Positions 6,746 through 9,248 of a stretch of DNA of 9,248 nt are shown piece after piece. The stretch comes from Phycisphaerae bacterium (lineage in GTDB: Bacteria > Planctomycetota > Phycisphaerae > Sedimentisphaerales > SG8-4). Made by a program: the position numbers and the translations under genes. How positions within the stretch are numbered: position 1 is the first letter of the stretch; every line of letters begins with the position of its first letter. The notes under the pieces were generated by a model. The model saw nothing but the letters and a program-made list of their open reading frames with translations. It was not told the origin of the DNA and made no database searches. The DNA is taken from contig JAUXAH010000061.1 in the NCBI GenBank assembly GCA_030614945.1, positions 1 to 9,248 of the forward strand. The letters are read 5' to 3'.

Positions 6746-7060
6746 ATGCAGGCAGGACAAAATTCATTGGAGAAAGTGATTTGCGAAACGGAAGTTGAGA
6801 TAAAAAACGCAGATGGACTTCATATGCGCCCCGCAATGCAGTTTGTCGATGTTGCGAACCAGTTTGATTGTGATGTTACCGTCAGCAATAACGAAAACAG
6901 TGTGGACGGCAAGAGTATTATGCAAATGAGTATGCTTGCGGCAACTTGCGGCACCAAACTAAAAATTAAAGCCGAAGGTAAGGATGCTCAAAAAGCGGTC
7001 AATGCTTTGCAAGAGCTTGTGGAAGAGAAGCATTTCGATGAGCCGACACCAAAAGTGTGA
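6746..7060 (+). CDS. ptsH: HPr phosphocarrier protein
   Basis: This carries phosphate from Enzyme I to EIIA. The active histidine is His26 in DGLHMRPA (23-30). Ser57 in GKSIMQMSML (55-64) sits exactly 31 residues later, the spacing of His15 and Ser46 in Bacillus HPr, so the regulatory serine site is kept. That favours an HPr of the type targeted by HPr kinase, though no hprK is in this window. I placed the start at ATG 6746 (104 residues), with AGGG (6735-6738) 7 nt upstream; a GTG at 6725 would add seven residues and is an alternative. The protein has a short extra N-terminal stretch and an EKHFDEPTPKV tail compared with an 85-residue HPr. Its TGA stop lies within the first unit of the heptamer array that fills the gap to ptsI. 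Confidence 0.93.
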   Translation: MQAGQNSLEKVICETEVEIKNADGLHMRPAMQFVDVANQFDCDVTVSNNENSVDGKSIMQMSMLAATCGTKLKIKAEGKDAQKAVNALQELVEEKHFDEPTPKV

Positions 7061-7105
7061 AGCGTGAAGCGAGATACGAGATACGCTTCACGAGATACGA
7101 GAGAT
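7057..7105 (+). repeat. Array of 7-bp repeats between ptsH and ptsI
   Basis: Seven heptamers follow one another in register: GTGAAGC (7057), GTGAAGC (7064), GAGATAC (7071), GAGATAC (7078), GCTTCAC (7085), GAGATAC (7092) and a diverged GAGAGAT (7099). GCTTCAC is the exact reverse complement of GTGAAGC, so the array can also form a hairpin (GTGAAGCG with CGCTTCAC). It overlaps the ptsH stop codon and ends 5 nt before the ptsI ATG. It resembles the short tandem heptamer repeats known from cyanobacteria and, from memory, from several uncultured-lineage genomes. Confidence 0.85.
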
Positions 7106-7110
7106 GTGCG

Positions 7111-8853
7111 ATGGAAATAAAAAAAGGAATAGCTGTTTCGCCGGGCATTTCTATTGCCAGGTCGCTGGTTATTGACGCCGAAGATTATCGAATTCCCCGG
7201 CGGGTAGTTATGCCTGCGCAGCGAATAGTGGAGGTTCAACGCGCAAGGAATGCTTTTAAGGATGCAATTGATGAATTAACTCAACTTGAGGTCGCACAGG
7301 ATGAGAGCGAAGGGGGCAAGATAAAAGATATCTTTGCAGTTCATTTGCGTTTCCTGCACGATAGAAGTCTGCGCAAGAAAATAACGGATTTGATCCAGTC
7401 GGATTTGGTGACAGCAGAGTATGCGGTCTCGGCGACGTTGCGAGAAATCGCTTCACATTTCACAAAGGAAAAAGATGCCTATATCAGCGAACGAGCGACG
7501 GATATTTACGATATGGAGAGACGTTTGCTCAAGCATCTGCTTGGCAGGAAGCGCGAAGACGTTGAGCATCTGACCGAAGAGGTTGCGGTTGTTGTTCGGG
7601 AATTGAGCCCTACCCAAACTGCCGGGTTTAACAAGAAATTTGTGAAAGGGATTGCAAGCGATGCTGGTGGCCGAACGAGTCACGCAGCTATCGTTGCGCG
7701 GTCCTTAGGCATCCCGGCGGTGGTGGCGCTGGAAGACCTTACAGAAAGCGTCAGCGGGGGAGATACCGTTATTATTGACGGCAATCGCGGCATTGTCATT
7801 GTAAATCCGGACGATGAGACAATCCGGCAGTATGAAGAATACTCGCAGGAATTCGTAGAGCTTGAGCATAAACTTGATGCGATAAAGGAAAAGCCGGCTG
7901 TAAGCCGGGACGGCGTGAAGGTAACATTGTTGGGCAATATTGAGTTTTCAGACGAGGCGGAGATGGTTTTGCAAAAAGGAGGAGAGGGTATAGGGTTATA
8001 CCGGACGGAGTTTTTGTATCTTAACAGGCCGAGCGAACCTACGGAAGAGGAGCATTATCAAGCTTATGCTGAAACTGTCGGTGTCTTTGAGCATCGGCCT
8101 GTGATAATAAGGACTGTGGACCTTGGGGCGGATAAATATACCCAGAGCAAGCGTTTTGCACCTGAGCCGAATCCGTTCTTGGGGCTTCGGTCCATTAGAT
8201 TTTGCCTGCAGAACCTTATGATGTTCAAAACGCAGTTGCACGCAATTTTGCGGGCGTCGGTTCTCGGTGAGGTCAAGATAATGTTTCCGCTGATAACGAA
8301 TATTCAGGAGCTGATGCAGGCAAAGATGATTCTACGCGATGTTATGGAGGACCTTGACGAAGAGTCTATAACGTACAATAAAAACATTAAGGTAGGGATT
8401 ATGGTCGAAACGCCGTCCGCAGCTTTGATGGCCTCTACACTGGCAAGGGACGTCGATTTTTTCAGTATCGGAACAAACGATCTAATTCAATATACATTAG
8501 CGGTTGACCGTGGGAATGTTCGGGTTTCGAACTTGTTCCAATTCTTCCATCCAGCAGTTATAAAATTGATAAAAATGACAATTGATGCAGGACACAAGAA
8601 GGGAATATGGGTAGGAATGTGCGGAGAGATGGCTGGTGACCCACTTGCAACATACTTACTTATAGGATTAGAGCTCGATGAATTTAGCGTAAGCCCTCTG
8701 ATTCTCTCCGAAATCAAACAAATCATTCGTTCAATAAATTATTCCGATGCAATTAAAATTGGCGAAAATTGCCTTAATATGAAATCCGCTGAAGAAATTG
8801 AAATCTATCTTACCAAAATTATGAGAGAAAAATTCCCCAACATACCTCTGTGA
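7111..8853 (+). CDS. ptsI: PTS Enzyme I (phosphoenolpyruvate-protein phosphotransferase)
   Basis: Enzyme I takes phosphate from PEP and passes it to HPr. The 580-residue protein has the standard layout with no N-terminal GAF domain, so it is PtsI-like rather than PtsP-like. The phospho-histidine is His191 in GGRTSHAAIVARSLGIPAVV (187-206). PEP-binding residues include Arg298 (GLYRTEFLY) and Arg334 (IIRTVDLGADK). Magnesium ligands are Glu433 (MVETPSAALM) and Asp457 (SIGTNDLIQYT). The catalytic acid is Cys504 (GMCGEMAGD). I chose the ATG at 7111; a longer in-frame start at 7057 would only translate the heptamer array (RYEIRFTRY-like residues foreign to the family). From about 8460 onward, codons 450-580, the gene becomes markedly AT-rich while staying in frame. 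Confidence 0.95.
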   Translation: MEIKKGIAVSPGISIARSLVIDAEDYRIPRRVVMPAQRIVEVQRARNAFKDAIDELTQLEVAQDESEGGKIKDIFAVHLRFLHDRSLRKKITDLIQSDLVTAEYAVSATLREIASHFTKEKDAYISERATDIYDMERRLLKHLLGRKREDVEHLTEEVAVVVRELSPTQTAGFNKKFVKGIASDAGGRTSHAAIVARSLGIPAVVALEDLTESVSGGDTVIIDGNRGIVIVNPDDETIRQYEEYSQEFVELEHKLDAIKEKPAVSRDGVKVTLLGNIEFSDEAEMVLQKGGEGIGLYRTEFLYLNRPSEPTEEEHYQAYAETVGVFEHRPVIIRTVDLGADKYTQSKRFAPEPNPFLGLRSIRFCLQNLMMFKTQLHAILRASVLGEVKIMFPLITNIQELMQAKMILRDVMEDLDEESITYNKNIKVGIMVETPSAALMASTLARDVDFFSIGTNDLIQYTLAVDRGNVRVSNLFQFFHPAVIKLIKMTIDAGHKKGIWVGMCGEMAGDPLATYLLIGLELDEFSVSPLILSEIKQIIRSINYSDAIKIGENCLNMKSAEEIEIYLTKIMREKFPNIPL

Positions 8854-8905
8854 TTATCAATCTGAGAGCATTTTCATTAAACTTTGAAATATTATAGGTA
8901 AGACT

Positions 8906-9248
8906 ATGAACTCTATACTAACAACCGAAATAAAAAATATAGATAAAGAAAATATGTTTGATAAAATTGTTAACCTTTACAAACAGATTGAATCTTCGGT
9001 TGAAATATGTGAAAAAATCAATATAACTTTTAAATCCTCAAATATAAATAACGTTGTTTTCAGCGGTATGGGGGGATCTGCAATTGGGGGGATTCTATTA
9101 AAAGATTATCTTTTTAATGAAATAAAGATGCCATTCACAATTGTAAGAAACTACGATATTCCGAAATTTGTTGGAGAAGATACACTCATTTTTGTATCGA
9201 GTTACTCAGGAAATACCGAAGAAACTCTTAGTATATACAAAAAAGCAA
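8906..9248 (+). CDS. Bifunctional phosphoglucose/phosphomannose isomerase, SIS domain (C-terminus beyond window edge)
   Basis: Only the first 114 codons are visible. GMGGSAIGG at 54-62 and SSYSGNTEETL at 98-108 are the two sugar-phosphate-binding blocks of the SIS fold, and the run VRNYDIPKFV at 80-89 between them is typical of the bifunctional PGI/PMI family rather than of classical glucose-6-phosphate isomerase. The enzyme interconverts glucose-6-P or mannose-6-P with fructose-6-P. The ATG at 8906 has AGG (8896-8898) 7 nt upstream and lies 52 bp after ptsI. Codon use is strongly AT-biased (many ATA, AAA, AAT and TTA codons), unlike the upstream genes and like the last part of ptsI, so this gene shares the origin of that part. 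Confidence 0.88.
   Translation, partial: MNSILTTEIKNIDKENMFDKIVNLYKQIESSVEICEKINITFKSSNINNVVFSGMGGSAIGGILLKDYLFNEIKMPFTIVRNYDIPKFVGEDTLIFVSSYSGNTEETLSIYKKA

Noticed and set aside
7057..7110. 18-residue N-terminal extension of Enzyme I
   Set aside because: It is a translation of the heptamer array; family similarity begins at MEIKKGIAVSPGIS.
7449..7456. Another CGCTTCAC copy inside ptsI
   Set aside because: It is a lone 8-mer encoding conserved-looking protein sequence, with no neighbouring 7-bp units.

Overview
The window looks like a chromosomal piece of a Planctomycetota-type bacterium (perhaps Phycisphaerae/Sedimentisphaerales), probably from an environmental genome. The lineage is inferred from a very large exported protein built as signal peptide, DNRLRE-type beta domain, tryptophan-rich domain and dockerin-like tail. 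A short array of 7-bp repeats, of a kind I associate with uncultured-lineage genomes, sits between two genes. No rRNA, tRNA, CRISPR array, transposase or phage gene is visible.

Layout. Positions 1-2891 (minus strand) hold one uninterrupted reading frame of 963 visible codons whose C-terminus lies beyond the left edge. Positions 2892-3366 hold no convincing gene. On the minus strand they are the leader of the exported-protein gene, with promoter-like hexamers, an inverted repeat and three short perfect hairpins. hisI (3367-3780, minus) follows. A 157-bp divergent spacer (3781-3937) carries two adjacent, related hairpins and a 10-bp palindrome. From 3938 to the right edge seven genes run on the plus strand with gaps of 41-101 bp: a YbhN/AglD-like flippase-domain membrane protein, a DUF502 membrane protein, a short hibernation-promoting factor (hpf), a PTS EIIA of the nitrogen/fructose type (ptsN), HPr (ptsH), Enzyme I (ptsI), and the start of a bifunctional phosphoglucose/phosphomannose isomerase.

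How the genes fit together. hpf-ptsN-ptsH-ptsI forms a complete soluble phosphorelay from PEP to Enzyme I to HPr to EIIA, with no sugar permease (EIIB/EIIC) in view. It resembles the regulatory PTS found beside rpoN and hpf in Proteobacteria. All catalytic residues of the relay are present. HPr also keeps the serine that HPr kinase modifies in other bacteria, but no hprK lies in the window.

Caution. Base composition falls sharply inside ptsI near 8460: sampled 60-bp lines give about 50-55% G+C before and about 20-35% after, and the isomerase gene is equally AT-rich. The reading frame stays intact. The right end may therefore come from homologous recombination or transfer, or be an assembly chimera joined at a conserved ptsI segment. 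I see no clearly new multi-gene system. The best leads are the structured leader of the exported-protein gene, the heptamer array overlapping the ptsH stop, the hairpin pair in the divergent spacer, and the ptsI mosaic.
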